Numbered from the stretch's first letter, positions 1-9,562 are shown. The stretch: 64,000 nt of DNA from Sepiola atlantica (GCA_963556195.1 OY744519.1:103475500-103539499), one strand, 5' to 3'. Program-made: numbers and translations. Notes: a model not told the origin generated them from the letters alone.

Positions 1-38
<38 letters not shown>
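1..38. repeat. (TA)n microsatellite
   Basis: A pure TA dinucleotide run lies at the window edge and may continue upstream. The next 600 bases hold a pyrimidine-rich stretch and open frames with no recognisable protein; I see no gene in them. Confidence 0.95.
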
Positions 39-41
<3 letters not shown>

Positions 42-641
42 TGCACATTTCCATTTCGTCTTTCCTTGTTCCTCTTTCTCGCTCTCCCCCTCTTTCTATC
101 TTCTCTCATTATCTTCCCCTCTCTTTATCTCCCCCCCTTCTCTATGGATCATTCGCCCCCTCCCTCCCACGAGTTGTTCGCCGAGAGAACAAGTGAGTAT
201 TACACACGCGCGCACAACACATGGTCCCTTGTTGATAATATAAATGCCTTGTTGCAAGCCTGTTTTCTGCTCGTTGTAGCGACAACGGGTCCGAGAGAGA
301 AAGAAGGACACAAACAAAAAGACGGCGGCACGGCGCAAGGACGGATATTAAGTCTGACTGTGTGAGGTGAGTGCCATCTAATATACAAAAAGAAAGTAGT
401 ATTGTGCGTCCTCAACATACAATACATGCGTAAACACCCAACAGTCGGAGTACCTAGTAGTACACACTTAAACAGAACTGTCTCATAATTATTACTAGAG
501 TTTATCTGCCTTTTTTTCTTTAATGATGTCCAACATGGTACTTTTTTTATTTTTAAAACTCTAATTTAACTATGACTGTCTCTGTTGCTTTTCATTGTAA
601 TTGTTTTTAGTAGCAAAATCTCTCTAGCGCAAAAACGAAAA

Positions 642-712
<71 letters not shown>
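642..712. repeat. (TG)n(TA)n microsatellite
   Basis: A short TG run passes into about 60 bases of uninterrupted TA and ends in TGTG. It is followed at once by a perfect palindrome. Confidence 0.95.
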
Positions 713-714
<2 letters not shown>

Positions 715-733
715 CAGTATTTTATAATATAAA

Positions 734-773
734 TATCTAATATAAAACCATATATATGGTTTTATATTAGATA
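734..773. repeat. Perfect 40-bp palindrome
   Basis: Bases 734-753 are the exact reverse complement of 754-773, with no spacer. The arm sequence TATATTAGAT recurs just downstream near 806. It can form a cruciform or hairpin; no function is evident. Confidence 0.85.
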
Positions 774-884
774 ATTATATCATAAAATGTTGCATATGTA
801 TGGTGTTATATTAGATGCGTATGTATATATATACACACACATACTGGTTAATATTCTATACTTATATTATAAAATATTATATTC

Positions 885-889
<5 letters not shown>

Positions 890-961
<72 letters not shown>
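890..961. repeat. Compound (TG)n(TA)n(GA)n microsatellite
   Basis: Three adjoining dinucleotide runs. Two overlapping frames read through it as poly-(IY) and poly-(RE), so those frames are not genes. Confidence 0.93.
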
Positions 962-962
<1 letters not shown>

Positions 963-1071
963 AACTGTTTTGCATATATACATGCTGTTTACTATTATAT
1001 ACTACTATATACATGCTGTTTTATATTATATACTTATAAACTAATAATATATATATATATATTATATATAA

Positions 1072-1343
1072 AGCTATGCAAATATATTTATGGCAATTAA
1101 GCTACACAGAGGCTCCCGCGTTTCATCCCCGGGGGCAATCTTCAGACTAAAACGCATCTTACCCTGAAGATTCCCTCGGGGATGAAACGCGGGAGCCTCT
1201 GTGTAGCTTAATTGCCATAAATATATTTTCATAGCTTACTACCTAACTCTACTTACGTATCGAGCACTGTTGAAGTAAATACTGAAAACTGATACATACA
1301 AAATTATATCTCCTTATAAAATTTTATTTGGATACATGAAATA

Positions 1344-1346
<3 letters not shown>
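1072..1346. mobile_element. Hairpin element copy 1 (foldback with ~73-bp arms)
   Basis: Arms at 1072-1145 and 1164-1236 are almost perfect reverse complements separated by 18 bases. The unusually GC-rich arm core is built around CTCCCGCGTTTCATCCCC. A ~110-bp unique tail follows, containing GTATCGAGCACTGTTGAAGT, and ends in (TA)n. The same hairpin, tail and (TA)n order recurs at 3561-3827, with remnants at about 1484-1520 and 23436-23565, so it is a dispersed family, probably a non-autonomous foldback or MITE. No coding capacity and no clear target-site duplication; the (TA)n flanks would hide one. Confidence 0.8.

Positions 1347-1411
<65 letters not shown>
1347..1411. repeat. (TA)n microsatellite
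   Basis: Pure TA run directly abutting the tail of the hairpin element. Confidence 0.95.
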
Positions 1412-1418
<7 letters not shown>

Positions 1419-1483
1419 TTACTTCACCGATGTTTAATACATGGGATCCTGGTTAGCCGTACGAACTCTTATTAGGTGTGAAA

Positions 1484-1514
1484 CACAATTTGTGTAGCTT
1501 GCTTGCCATAAGTG

Positions 1515-1520
<6 letters not shown>
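1484..1520. repeat. Fragment of the hairpin element arm
   Basis: GTGTAGCTTGCTTGCCATAA matches the inner arm of the elements at 1072 and 3561 with a few changes. It again abuts a (TA)n run. Confidence 0.5.

Positions 1521-1572
<52 letters not shown>
1521..1572. repeat. (TA)n microsatellite
   Basis: Pure TA run after the hairpin-arm fragment. Confidence 0.95.
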
Positions 1573-1574
<2 letters not shown>

Positions 1575-2300
1575 TGCAGATATGTGCATTAATACAATTG
1601 ATTGATATTATCTTTTAGGCCCAGTTTCTCACTCACAAAGACAGATGGCCCACAAAGTCGTGTTTGGGGCCTTACACGCGTACGATGTAGGGCGGGATGG
1701 GGGTTAGAGGCCAAACATTTTCAATTTCCCTGGGTTATCTCCACACGCACGCGTGCTGCAATGCTGCTTCCATAAAATGCGAGAGCCTACGAGGGATTCC
1801 TGTGTCATTTGAGTTGAGTAGTTGGATTTTGCCATCCTCTTGTTGAATGAATTGTTGTTATTTTTCGGTGCGCATATTTATAAAAACGAGAAGGATTAAA
1901 AAACAAAAAACAACAACAATTCTAATGTGTAACGGGAAAAGTTGCCGGTTGTTGGACACTTTTTTTTTAGCAACAGAGATCCCTGTTTTTGTGGCTTCAT
2001 TATTCTGTGACATGACCCACGTCCATGTTGATATTCCTGGCTCTACCGATTTGAACAGATATATTAATATTGAATCGTGCGACGACATACAATTAAATTG
2101 GCGAATAAAATGGAATCGCAGAGGAGAGACCGGCTCGAGTTATGATAAAAAAAAGCACATTTTTTTAGCAAAGAGCATTTACATGTCTTTTCTTTTTCAT
2201 CTAAATTCTCCATGCACTCACAGACATCCACTGTTTTGATGTCTCTTTCGTGTGGAGTTTAATTAGCTTTACAAAGGGATAGTTTCTGAATTTATATACT
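1573..2300. other. Moderately GC-richer stretch, no recognised gene
   Basis: Bases 1620-1830 are richer in G and C than their surroundings and do not match any repeat I see elsewhere in the window. A 130-codon open frame at 1847-2239 (+) shows no domain, signal or convincing composition. It could be part of an untranslated exon or chance. Confidence 0.3.
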
Positions 2301-2319
2301 GGCAGTAACGTGAATGAAT

Positions 2320-2500
2320 GAATTGAATAATTATTATTATGATTATTATGATGATGATGATAAAAAAGTATTATTAATAATTATAATTAAAAGGTATTAT
2401 TAATAATAATAAAAAGTATTATTAATAATAATAATTATTATAAACTTATTATTAATAATAATAATAATTATAAAAATTATTATTATTAATAAAAGACGTA
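2320..2500. repeat. Imperfect ATT/AAT trinucleotide tract
   Basis: A long low-complexity block of TTA, ATT and AAT units interrupted by AAAAGTATT. No coding signal. AT-rich sequence without features continues to about 2875. Confidence 0.8.
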
Positions 2501-2875
2501 AAAAACACTAATTTTATTTTTTAGTGAGTTTAATTTATAAGGAAGGAATCTGAAAATAGATTACTACTGACTCTAAGTCTAAAAGCTATAGATGGATATA
2601 ATTTGCACTTATCATTTATTTAATTATAGCAATAATCATGATTCATGTAAAACACATGCCTAAGGCGCTAGAAGATAAGATAATCGATCTACAATTGTCA
2701 AAAACGCAAAAAAATAAAAATAAAAAATAAAAATCAAGAATGCTTGCCATCCCAGTTCTCTGAAATAAATCTGGTTCAAAAATCAGATGTATCAGTGATC
2801 GATCAGTTTTTAAAATTATCCGATATTTGTGAATGGCGTGAATGTAATTAATAAGGATAAAAAATTAAGTCTCAT

Positions 2876-3136
2876 GGTTATATTGAAGAGATCAGCTTTA
2901 AGATGGCTGCCAGTGAAACCACATTATCTGAACCAAATTAGTTCTAGTTTTATAACAATTTGGTTCAATTGATAATTTATTGACCAAACAATACTGTAAT
3001 AATATAACCTAATTATTACGGTACTGCTTGGTTATTAAATTAATTAATCGAACCAAATTGTTATAAAACAATAACTAATTTGGTTAACATGTTGTTTCAA
3101 TGACAGATATCTTAAAGCTGAAAGCTTCAATATAAC
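2876..3136. mobile_element. 261-bp imperfect foldback element
   Basis: The left arm starts GGTTATATTGAAG and the right arm ends CTTCAATATAACC, exact reverse complements. The arms (about 2876-3003 and 3012-3136) stay paired with scattered mismatches to the centre, where TACTGTAATAAT faces ATTATTACGGTA. Internal landmarks are GAACCAAATTAGTT and AACTAATTTGGTT. This is the structure of a foldback or MITE. No second copy is obvious in the window. Confidence 0.75.
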
Positions 3137-3339
3137 CCGTCTACTCTTTTCCAATTAAAGTTTTTGCTTTTAAAATTAATATTGATCTAAAATAATGAAT
3201 ACACTAGCAGGAATATTAAAAAATAGACATTCACCTAATCTTCAGTGCGATACTCCGACTCTGTCGTTGAGTTCTATCAGACTGTCTTGATGTGTACGCT
3301 CGCCGCTTTCAGCATAAATATAACTTAATTTCTCCGTAT

Positions 3340-3508
3340 CACGTGACAACCTCCCATGGCCAAGGGGATTGGGCGAACGCTTACAGATTCAAGGTGTCTC
3401 TGTGAACCGGGTTTGCACCCCATGACCGTCTTAGATTGTCATTCCCTGCACTGATGAGATTGAAAGCTCGAAACAACGTCGTATGTAGGTAAAATATTAA
3501 AATGTAAT

Positions 3509-3515
<7 letters not shown>
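3340..3515 (+). mobile_element. tRNA-headed SINE-like repeat carrying a hammerhead motif
   Basis: A Pol III A box (TGGCCAAGGGG, 3357-3367) and a B-box-like GGGTTTGCACCC (3409-3420) are spaced as in a tRNA. About 25 bases after the B box comes a hammerhead-type motif (3445-3489), then an AT-rich tail running into (TA)n. The same order recurs at 10590-10735. SINEs carrying a hammerhead are known from schistosomes (Smalpha); this arrangement looks analogous, but homology is an inference. Confidence 0.6.
3445..3489 (+). ncRNA. Hammerhead ribozyme motif, core intact (copy 3)
   Basis: Stem I CCTGCA (3445-3450) pairs with TGTAGG (3484-3489) with one G-T wobble. CTGATGA is at 3451-3457, a short stem II with a purine loop follows, GAAAC is at 3470-3474, then a short stem III loop and a GTA cleavage triplet at 3481-3483. 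All invariant core bases (CUGANGA, GAAA and NUH) are present. Stem II is only about 2 bp, so activity may be weak. Of the copies here it has the best-preserved core. Confidence 0.65.

Positions 3516-3518
<3 letters not shown>

Positions 3519-3562
<44 letters not shown>
3519..3562. repeat. (TA)n microsatellite
   Basis: TA run between the hammerhead SINE tail and hairpin element copy 2. Confidence 0.95.
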
Positions 3563-3565
<3 letters not shown>

Positions 3566-3823
3566 TTATGAAAATATATTTATGCCACTTAAGCTACACA
3601 AAGGCTTCCGCGTTTAATCCCCAGAGGGAATCGTCAGGCTAAAATCCTGACGATTCCCTCCGGCGATGAAACGCGGAAGCCTCTGTGTAGCTTAATTGCC
3701 ATACATATATTTTCATAACTCATTATCTAGCTCTACTCACGTATCGAGCACTGTTGAAGTAAATACTGAAAATTGATACATAAAAAATTATATCTCCTAA
3801 TTACATTTTATGTGGATACATGA

Positions 3824-3827
<4 letters not shown>
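3561..3827. mobile_element. Hairpin element copy 2
   Basis: Arms 3561-3638 and 3646-3723 are near-perfect reverse complements with a 7-base loop. The tail repeats the copy-1 tail (CGAGCACTGTTGAAGTAAAT, then a TATCTCC block) and ends in (TA)n. Compared with copy 1 the arms are slightly longer and several arm substitutions are compensated, as expected if the hairpin fold or gene conversion between arms is maintained. Confidence 0.8.

Positions 3828-3857
<30 letters not shown>
3828..3857. repeat. (TA)n microsatellite
   Basis: Short TA run closing hairpin element copy 2. Confidence 0.93.
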
Positions 3858-3860
<3 letters not shown>

Positions 3861-3936
3861 TGCAATTCAGTGTCATAGGAGAAATAATAAGAGTGCTTTG
3901 CTTAATTACTTGTGCAAGAGTATATATATTTTTTAT

Positions 3937-4007
3937 TCAATGGACACTATACCAAATGTGACCGGTCAAAAAAAATGTGCCGTCAAAAAATGTATAGTGT
4001 TCATTGA
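3937..4007. repeat. 71-bp inverted-repeat mini-element
   Basis: TCAATGGACACTATAC (3937-3952) and GTATAGTGTTCATTGA (3992-4007) are reverse complements with one mismatch. The interior holds two related GTCAAAAAA runs. It resembles a very small MITE; no duplication was identified. 4010-4390 is otherwise AT-rich and featureless. Confidence 0.55.
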
Positions 4008-4392
4008 ATGAGAATATTATTGAAAGAGAGATATGATGGATATTGTATGAATGGAGTATTTTCTCAGTTTAATGCAACGTTTTAAGGTGAACTAATTTGG
4101 CTAAAGAGAAATAATTGAGAGGGTAACCCAATCATAAAAAGATTAATATACATTATTATTTTATCTTTTTTACTCGCACATAATTAAAACAATATGGACC
4201 AATGTAGTCGGTAAGAAGTCTTATTTCTAAAATGAGAACACGTTACTACTACGCTACGTTTCTATACGCCATCGTAAAGCCATCGTAAAGCATGCCTTTT
4301 GTTGTTGTTGGGTTGTATTTGTCTGAAAAACGTGGCATTTTCATTTCCCAGTGTTGATCTCCTGTTTTGTCTGAATGTTCGTAACGGGTGTT

Positions 4393-4762
4393 TGGAATTT
4401 TTTAGATGAGGATTTCTAATCTAGATCATTCGGACTATTATTCTGATCTTAGTTGTTATATTCACAACGTTTCGACCGATGTAAACTCCGACCTCTTTTC
4501 GAACTTGGCAATCTTCGTGTTGAACTCTTGAATCTGGGCAGAATTTCGAACCGAGGTTAAACGTTCAATCCTTACTAAAGGTAAGAACGGAATAAAATTA
4601 AGACTTCTACTCGGTCATAGCAGACGGAACGAGAACAATCTACCCCCGTGGGTTCAGTTGTAAATCCCCTACAGGTTCCCAATTTCGACTAGATGCACCT
4701 GAAGAAGGTCGGAGGTTACATCGACCGAAACGTTGTAAATATAACAACGAAGAGGAGAATGT
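4393..4762. mobile_element. Self-inverted tRNA/GAAACGTTG composite repeat, copy 1
   Basis: The right half (about 4590-4762, +) carries the family body and the hairpin motif GAAGAAGGTCGG...CGACCGAAACGTTG. The left half (4393-4560) is the same 3' region in reverse complement, including TTTCGACCGATG and CCGACC, and joins a B-box-like GTTCAATCC (about 4565). The unit is therefore a hairpin of two tail copies. Other copies: 21290, 24822, 35270, 39990, 46800, 49105, 52375 and 61070. Class uncertain: tRNA-derived SINE or Penelope-like derivative. Confidence 0.6.
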
Positions 4763-4779
4763 TTTTTTCAGTATTGTGA

Positions 4780-5300
4780 TTTTTGGCCGCACAATTAACT
4801 TGAGGTTTGATAGATCGAGTGCGAATTTATTTCCTTGCCTCTCATCGTACACAACACGTGAACAGTTAAAACAAAACATTAAGGAGTCATCGCACAACCT
4901 GTAACGACGACCACCACCATCTACATTAAACGATGGTAAATAATAACACACGCACAGATAGACAGATAGATAAGCTAATCCTAACCTGCAACAAGGTTAT
5001 CATTTCTTTTGTGGAGTATTTAAACGATTTCTTATCACTAACTTACCTGATCAGTTTTGTTTTTTTTATTGTTAAATCGATATTTTATCTGAAGAGAAGG
5101 AATCTAAGTCGTCGATGTGATGACAATTGTTTAAACAAGCAAACGAAAATTTAAAATGAAACAGTAATAATTAAATAATTAAACAGTGGTAAAATTTTAC
5201 CCTTTGCCCCCACGCTGTCAATGGAAAAATGAATTTTTTTTGTACGACACCCTGGAAAATACCAGTTAAAAAATATATATTTTAAAGTGGGGTTCACTTT
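4780..5300. other. No recognised feature
   Basis: A minus-strand frame at about 4780-4925 reads well for some 45 codons (…CFNCSRVVYDERQGNKF…) but runs into the adjacent repeat and has no identified homologue. Everything after 4950 is AT-rich and featureless. Confidence 0.25.
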
Positions 5301-5308
5301 ACTAATAA

Positions 5309-5328
5309 ATATATATATATATATATAT
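5309..5328. repeat. (TA)n microsatellite
   Basis: Short TA run. Confidence 0.85.
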
Positions 5329-5477
5329 GTAATTCCTCTGATGATAAGATTTTGATCTTTGAAAAGCTTTGGTTTAAGGAAAGAATAATAAACATAATTT
5401 TATTACCGAGTATACCTTGCATTGAACAATCGAAATTGAAATAAATTTGTCATTCGTACATGTTTATCCCTCTTATT

Positions 5478-5480
<3 letters not shown>

Positions 5481-5517
<37 letters not shown>
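5481..5517. repeat. (TA)n microsatellite
   Basis: TA run. The flanking 5520-6220 is AT-rich with homopolymers, a ~22-base A run at 5678, and no gene signal. Confidence 0.93.
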
Positions 5518-5521
<4 letters not shown>

Positions 5522-6218
5522 CGAAAGGGGGCGCCTCCCTACCTCTCCTCTGTATTTTTTTCCCAGCAAAAAAGGAGGACCCTTTAAACCCAAGTCCAAG
5601 GTAGCAATAAAAAAAATCAGGTTGCAATACGAGAAAATAAAAAAATAAAATGTACTAGTAGTTCTGAAAAATATTTAAAAAAAAAAAAAAAAAAAAATAG
5701 TGATTATTTTGGAAATAGAAAAATTGTTACTCGTTCTGTCCTACACAATGTGGTCAAGAACTGGGTGATCATTTTCCGTTAATTTTATATAGTAAAGTGA
5801 GCCCCATGAAATATTAAAAGAAAATTTAACATCAAGTTTATTTACTCTTTTCTTTTTAATTTATCTTTTTTTTTATTATTTCTTATTCGTTTATTTAATT
5901 AAAAAAAAGAAAATTTAATGTAACATTTATTTAAAAACTCATTTAGTTATTCTGGTCTTTTCATTTTTTCATTTATTATGTTTTTTTAATTTTGCATTTA
6001 GTTATTATGTTTTTTGGAATTTCTCATTTATATATTATAATTTTTAAATTTTTATTTATTATGTTTTTAAATTTTATCAGTCATTTAATATGGTTTTCTC
6101 ATTTATGGTTATTTAATTCTAATTAAGTTTTTTTTTTTCATTTATAATTTCTCATATTTAAAGCTAATATTTCTTTCATCTTATTCCCGTAGCTTTATTT
6201 TCATTTGTGAATCGTTGG

Positions 6219-6230
6219 GGGGGGGGGGGG
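6219..6230. repeat. G homopolymer
   Basis: A run of about 12 G in an AT-rich setting. It could join a G-quadruplex but is more likely slippage. Confidence 0.8.
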
Positions 6231-6384
6231 TCAATCCATTATTAACAAACACTATGAGATCTAGGTTCAAATCTTATTGGCGACATATTTCACACTGCTG
6301 ATCTCCCAGCCTCATCTCATCATCATAATAATGAACTGAACTGCAAGTAAGTCATCACGATAAAGATCAGCGAGAAACAAAGAT

Positions 6385-6393
6385 GTGTGTGTG

Positions 6394-6464
<71 letters not shown>
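6385..6464. repeat. (TG)n(TA)n microsatellite
   Basis: A TG run passes into about 66 bases of TA. The 65-codon frame through it is an artefact. Confidence 0.95.
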
Positions 6465-6468
<4 letters not shown>

Positions 6469-6884
6469 GAGATTCTTATTACATTTTTCGTTCTTAAAAT
6501 TTTCAGTATGCAAAGACCTTAATTCTGAAATAACCCCATTCTATAGATACATATGTGCGCGGAAGAAATTTAATTTCTGATAATGTCCTCGCGTCAGTTC
6601 CATATGCGTAAAGTAGACAACTGTTTGCCTATCTTTTGTGTATTAAAAGCCATCTTATGGGGCTTCTTCATCTTGTTCCATGTGTCAGTCATCCTGAAGT
6701 ACGATGCTATCTAGCAGGGAACATGTGCGCGTTGAAGTTTGGGGACGAGGGGTGGGTGGGTCATACGTCTCTTCTCTTAGACGCCCCCTCTCTCATCCCT
6801 TTTTACAATGTTCGGTATGCAGACGCATCACATCGTAGTATGTGAATTTAAACTGATGCAGGCTTGTTGTAGAAAGATATCCAC

Positions 6885-7330
6885 ATGTGCGTCTTCTTTG
6901 CTATCTCTCTTTTTCTTTTACTCCTCATCCTTCTTTTCCTTCTCCCTTTTCTCACCCTTTTCCTCCCTCATCTTTCCCCCATCCTCTTTCTCCTTTCTTC
7001 TTGTTCTCCTTTCTTCTATTTCTTCTTGTTCTCCTTTCTTCGATTTCTCCTTTCTTCTATTTCTCCTTTCTTCGTTTTCTATCTTCTATTGCTCCTTTCT
7101 TCTTTTTTTCCTTTCTTCTTTTTCGTCTTCCTCCCTTTTCTCACCCTTTTCCTCCCTCACCCTTCCTCCTCCTCTTTCTCCTATCTTCTTTTTCCCATTT
7201 CTTCTTTTTCTCCTATCTCCTCTTTCTTCCTATCTCCTCTTTCTTCCTATCTCTTCTTCTTCTTCTTCTTCTTCTTCTTCTTCTTCTTCTTCTTCTTCTT
7301 CTTCTTCTTCTTCTTCTTCTTCTTCTCAAA
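6885..7330. repeat. Pyrimidine-rich tract ending in (TTC)n
   Basis: About 370 bases of nearly pure pyrimidine on the + strand, with quasi-periodic CTCCTTTCTTCT units, runs into about 24 TTC triplets (7253-7325). All three forward frames stay open because stop codons need purines here, which explains the apparent 150-180-residue products. Polypurine·polypyrimidine DNA of this length can form triplex (H-DNA). Confidence 0.9.
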
Positions 7331-7352
7331 ACTTTGTTCCATCAAACCGCGT

Positions 7353-7356
<4 letters not shown>

Positions 7357-7411
<55 letters not shown>
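7357..7411. repeat. (AAT)n microsatellite
   Basis: About 17 AAT triplets lie only ~30 bases after the TTC array. Confidence 0.95.
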
Positions 7412-7415
<4 letters not shown>

Positions 7416-7713
7416 TGAATAAATAAACGTATTGGTTCCGTTATTTAGCATTTTATTTAACAAATGTTATTTTCTTTTTTCTTTTGTCATCCGGTTCAGC
7501 GTGCATACTTATGTTGGAATTTGTGAGTAAGTACTACTTACTAAGTACATATGTTGACTTATTTTCTTTTGTATTTCGCTAGTACATTTCATATAGTGTA
7601 AAGGACATGCACTATATGTGCATGTGTTGTCCGGAGTGTGTGTGTGGCTGGAAATATTGTATTCAAAGTATTTTACTCTAGTTCCTAATTGAAACACTTT
7701 CTTTTTATTCATA

Positions 7714-7760
7714 TACTAGCAGGGACCAGTGTCCCGGCGTTACTCGGGAAAATTGAGGGA
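7714..7760 (+). mobile_element. 5' fragment of CCCGGCGTT...CGGG repeat family
   Basis: ACTAGCAGGGACCAGTGTCC followed by CGGCGTTACTCGGG is the start signature also seen at 15472, 17135, 28296 and 62273. Only the head is recognisable here. Class is unknown to me; similar heads are widespread in invertebrate repeats. Confidence 0.45.
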
Positions 7761-8223
7761 ACTAAGGAGTAAATTGACCTGAAAAACTCTTTTCACTCAA
7801 AATGTTAAGCCTCCTATATAGAACTGTGCTATATTAAAAAACAACAACAATAAAAACGAATACTTAATTACTGAAGTGTCCTTTTGCAAAGCAATATGCA
7901 AATTAGTTACTCTACCAATGTCGATCGCATACACATGATCGCTATATTAGCAAGCTATTTCTTTACTATTTTGACTATGAATTTGGTGATTTAATCTCAC
8001 CGTTGGTGCGATAGATGGCCGAATTTTATAAATATAGAGATTATACTTAATTTATGATTCCTGGAACCACCCCTCCCCCGTTTTTTTACATCTATCTATA
8101 TACTACTAAAAGTCTGTGAATGTTATTTATTATCTTTGTTGCTTGCCACCGTGCACACTTCATGTGGAGTCTTGAGAGAAATTCAACGATGTAAATAAGT
8201 GAAAAAGAGAAAAAGGAGGTCTA

Positions 8224-8462
8224 TTTTTTAAAATAGAAATCGCTCCAGACAAGGCATGAAGCCACTTGATGTAAGGAGCTAAAAAAATACTACTTCAAGG
8301 TCAAAAACTAGCCAACGATAAGTGTTAGATGGATAGATTCCAACCAAGAAAACAGCAATTCTTCCCCCTTTGTCAGAAACATCGCTTATGAAATGTGAGG
8401 ACTAAAGGACAAAATAAAGGAAACGAGAGTTATGAGGCTGCCGAAATTAAACCAAAAGTTCA
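8224..8462 (+). mobile_element. Repeat family X, copy 1
   Basis: Begins GAAATCGCTCCAGACAAGGC, then GCCACTTGATGTAAGGAGCT, and ends near GAGGCTGCCGAAATTAAAC. It matches 47515-47730 and 47985-48178 closely, both of which are nested in another element. No coding frame or terminal repeats recognised. Confidence 0.6.
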
Positions 8463-8554
8463 CTTTCTACTCTATTATGACATCACAAGAGTTTCATAAA
8501 TATTCGTATATGTTTGCTTGAAAACAGCAGTAGCCGTAACTTGGTATTTCCAAA

Positions 8555-8765
8555 TATTCAATGTTGCAGAGTCGAAAGGTGTAAGATTTGACTCCAACTC
8601 CAACAATTCTGAAATATCCGACTTTGATACGTTATTTGAAAGTTTTCCAATATGCAGTAATAATCAGTCAGATTAGAAACTCTGACTCTCAGTTCATCAT
8701 TCTTATGAGTTTGACTCCGACTCCTGCAAATATTTAATAATATATCTAACAAATACTCGCCCAAC
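8555..8765. mobile_element. GACTCCGACTCC-type hAT-like MITE, copy 1
   Basis: Contains TTTGACTCCAACTCCAAC, ATATCCGACT and GTTTGACTCCGACTCCTGC, the recurrent GACTCC phrases shared with 37225, 39545 and 61590. Elements with CAGGGTTGTGGAGTCGG termini are a common non-autonomous hAT group in invertebrates. This copy is decayed and its termini are unclear. Confidence 0.5.
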
Positions 8766-8997
8766 GGATCATGCGTGTTTTACTTTCTTTTGAAAACTTA
8801 TTCCCTAAAACAATTTTCTCTTTATTCTTGAAAATCTTTTTCTTTTCTTTATTAAAACCTTTGTGTTTTTTATGCCCCATTAGAGCTGTTTTCATGTATT
8901 ATTTAATCCAGTATTAAAACCCTTTCCTTTATTCCCCCATACAAGTGTATATCTTTCATAAAAAATGACGAAGAAAAAGATTTATGCTTTGCTATTT

Positions 8998-9010
8998 TTC
9001 GCACTAATAT
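8998..9010. repeat. Left target-site duplication of the 5S SINE
   Basis: TTCGCACTAATAT is repeated exactly at 9302-9314, bracketing the 5S-derived element. Confidence 0.9.
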
Positions 9011-9301
9011 ACGGCATAATCACATTGACACACCGGTTCTCGTTAGATCGCCAAAGTTAAGCAGCGTTGAGCCTGGTCAGTACCAGATGGGTGACCATTT
9101 GGGAATACCAAGTGCTGTGTGTAGGAGGATGTCAACACTTCCCTGCAAGAACTGCAGAAACTTAACGCAGTCATCTCCCCTAACCGGGAGATACATGCGA
9201 CTAGGGACCACTTGTGAATTTGATACTCCCATGAAACTTCCTTCTTCAGACGAAGTTGGTTCAACCTGCCCAGAGTGAATGCTGTATCAGGTACAGGGGG
9301 A
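9011..9301 (+). mobile_element. 5S rRNA-derived SINE (SINE3 type), full length
   Basis: Bases 9011-9124 follow the 5S rRNA sequence from its second base block: ACGGCATAATCACATTGACA, then CACCGGTTCTCGT, CCAAAGTTAAGCA, GCCTGGTCAGTACCAGATGG and GGGAATACCA. The A, intermediate and C box regions of the internal 5S promoter are recognisable. A ~175-bp tail unrelated to 5S follows and is shared with the copy at 59307. The whole unit is bracketed by a perfect 13-bp duplication, showing retroposition as a unit, so this is not an rRNA gene. The tail carries a small hairpin, CTCCCCTAACCGGGAG. Substitutions relative to functional 5S suggest an old copy. Confidence 0.88.
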
Positions 9302-9314
9302 TTCGCACTAATAT
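9302..9314. repeat. Right target-site duplication of the 5S SINE
   Basis: Exact copy of 8998-9010. Confidence 0.9.
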
Positions 9315-9401
9315 TCATATTCATATAAAATAACGTCTCAGTCGGTGAAATTACAAAAGAAACAAGAAAAAAGAAGAAAACGTTTCAAACGGGAAAGCTT
9401 T

Positions 9402-9562
9402 ATTTCTCAAACAGAACAGTTTTGCACCACTTTTATGTCTCCTTACGAAGATTGAAAAAGTAATCTTTGTATGGTGACATAAAAGTGGTGCAAAACTGTT
9501 CTCCATAAGGAGACATAAAAGTGGTGCAAAACTGTTCTGTTTGGGGAATTATTTATTCTTCT
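9402..9562. mobile_element. Family R terminus in three copies, one inverted
   Basis: The end phrase GTGGTGCAAAACTGTTCTG occurs in + orientation at about 9485 and 9521 and as its reverse complement at about 9411-9431. The family terminus is therefore present three times within 160 bases. The full family is seen at 60040-60620 (+) and 31725-32295 (-). Confidence 0.65.

Noticed and set aside
1847..2239. 130-codon open frame
   Set aside because: No domain, signal peptide, repeat or homologue recognised; composition like its surroundings. Not called as a gene.
4780..4951. Minus-strand frame containing CFNCSRVVYDERQGNKF
   Set aside because: Looks exon-like for ~45 codons but continues into the adjacent composite repeat; no acceptor/donor pair I trust and no recognised family.
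6808..7418. Open frames of 157-182 codons
   Set aside because: Caused by pure pyrimidine sequence and (TTC)n, which exclude stop codons in every forward frame.
9043..9324. 93-codon minus frame and a 5S rRNA gene call
   Set aside because: The interval is a 5S-derived SINE with a non-5S tail and target duplication; the frame is chance and the 5S part is not a functional gene.
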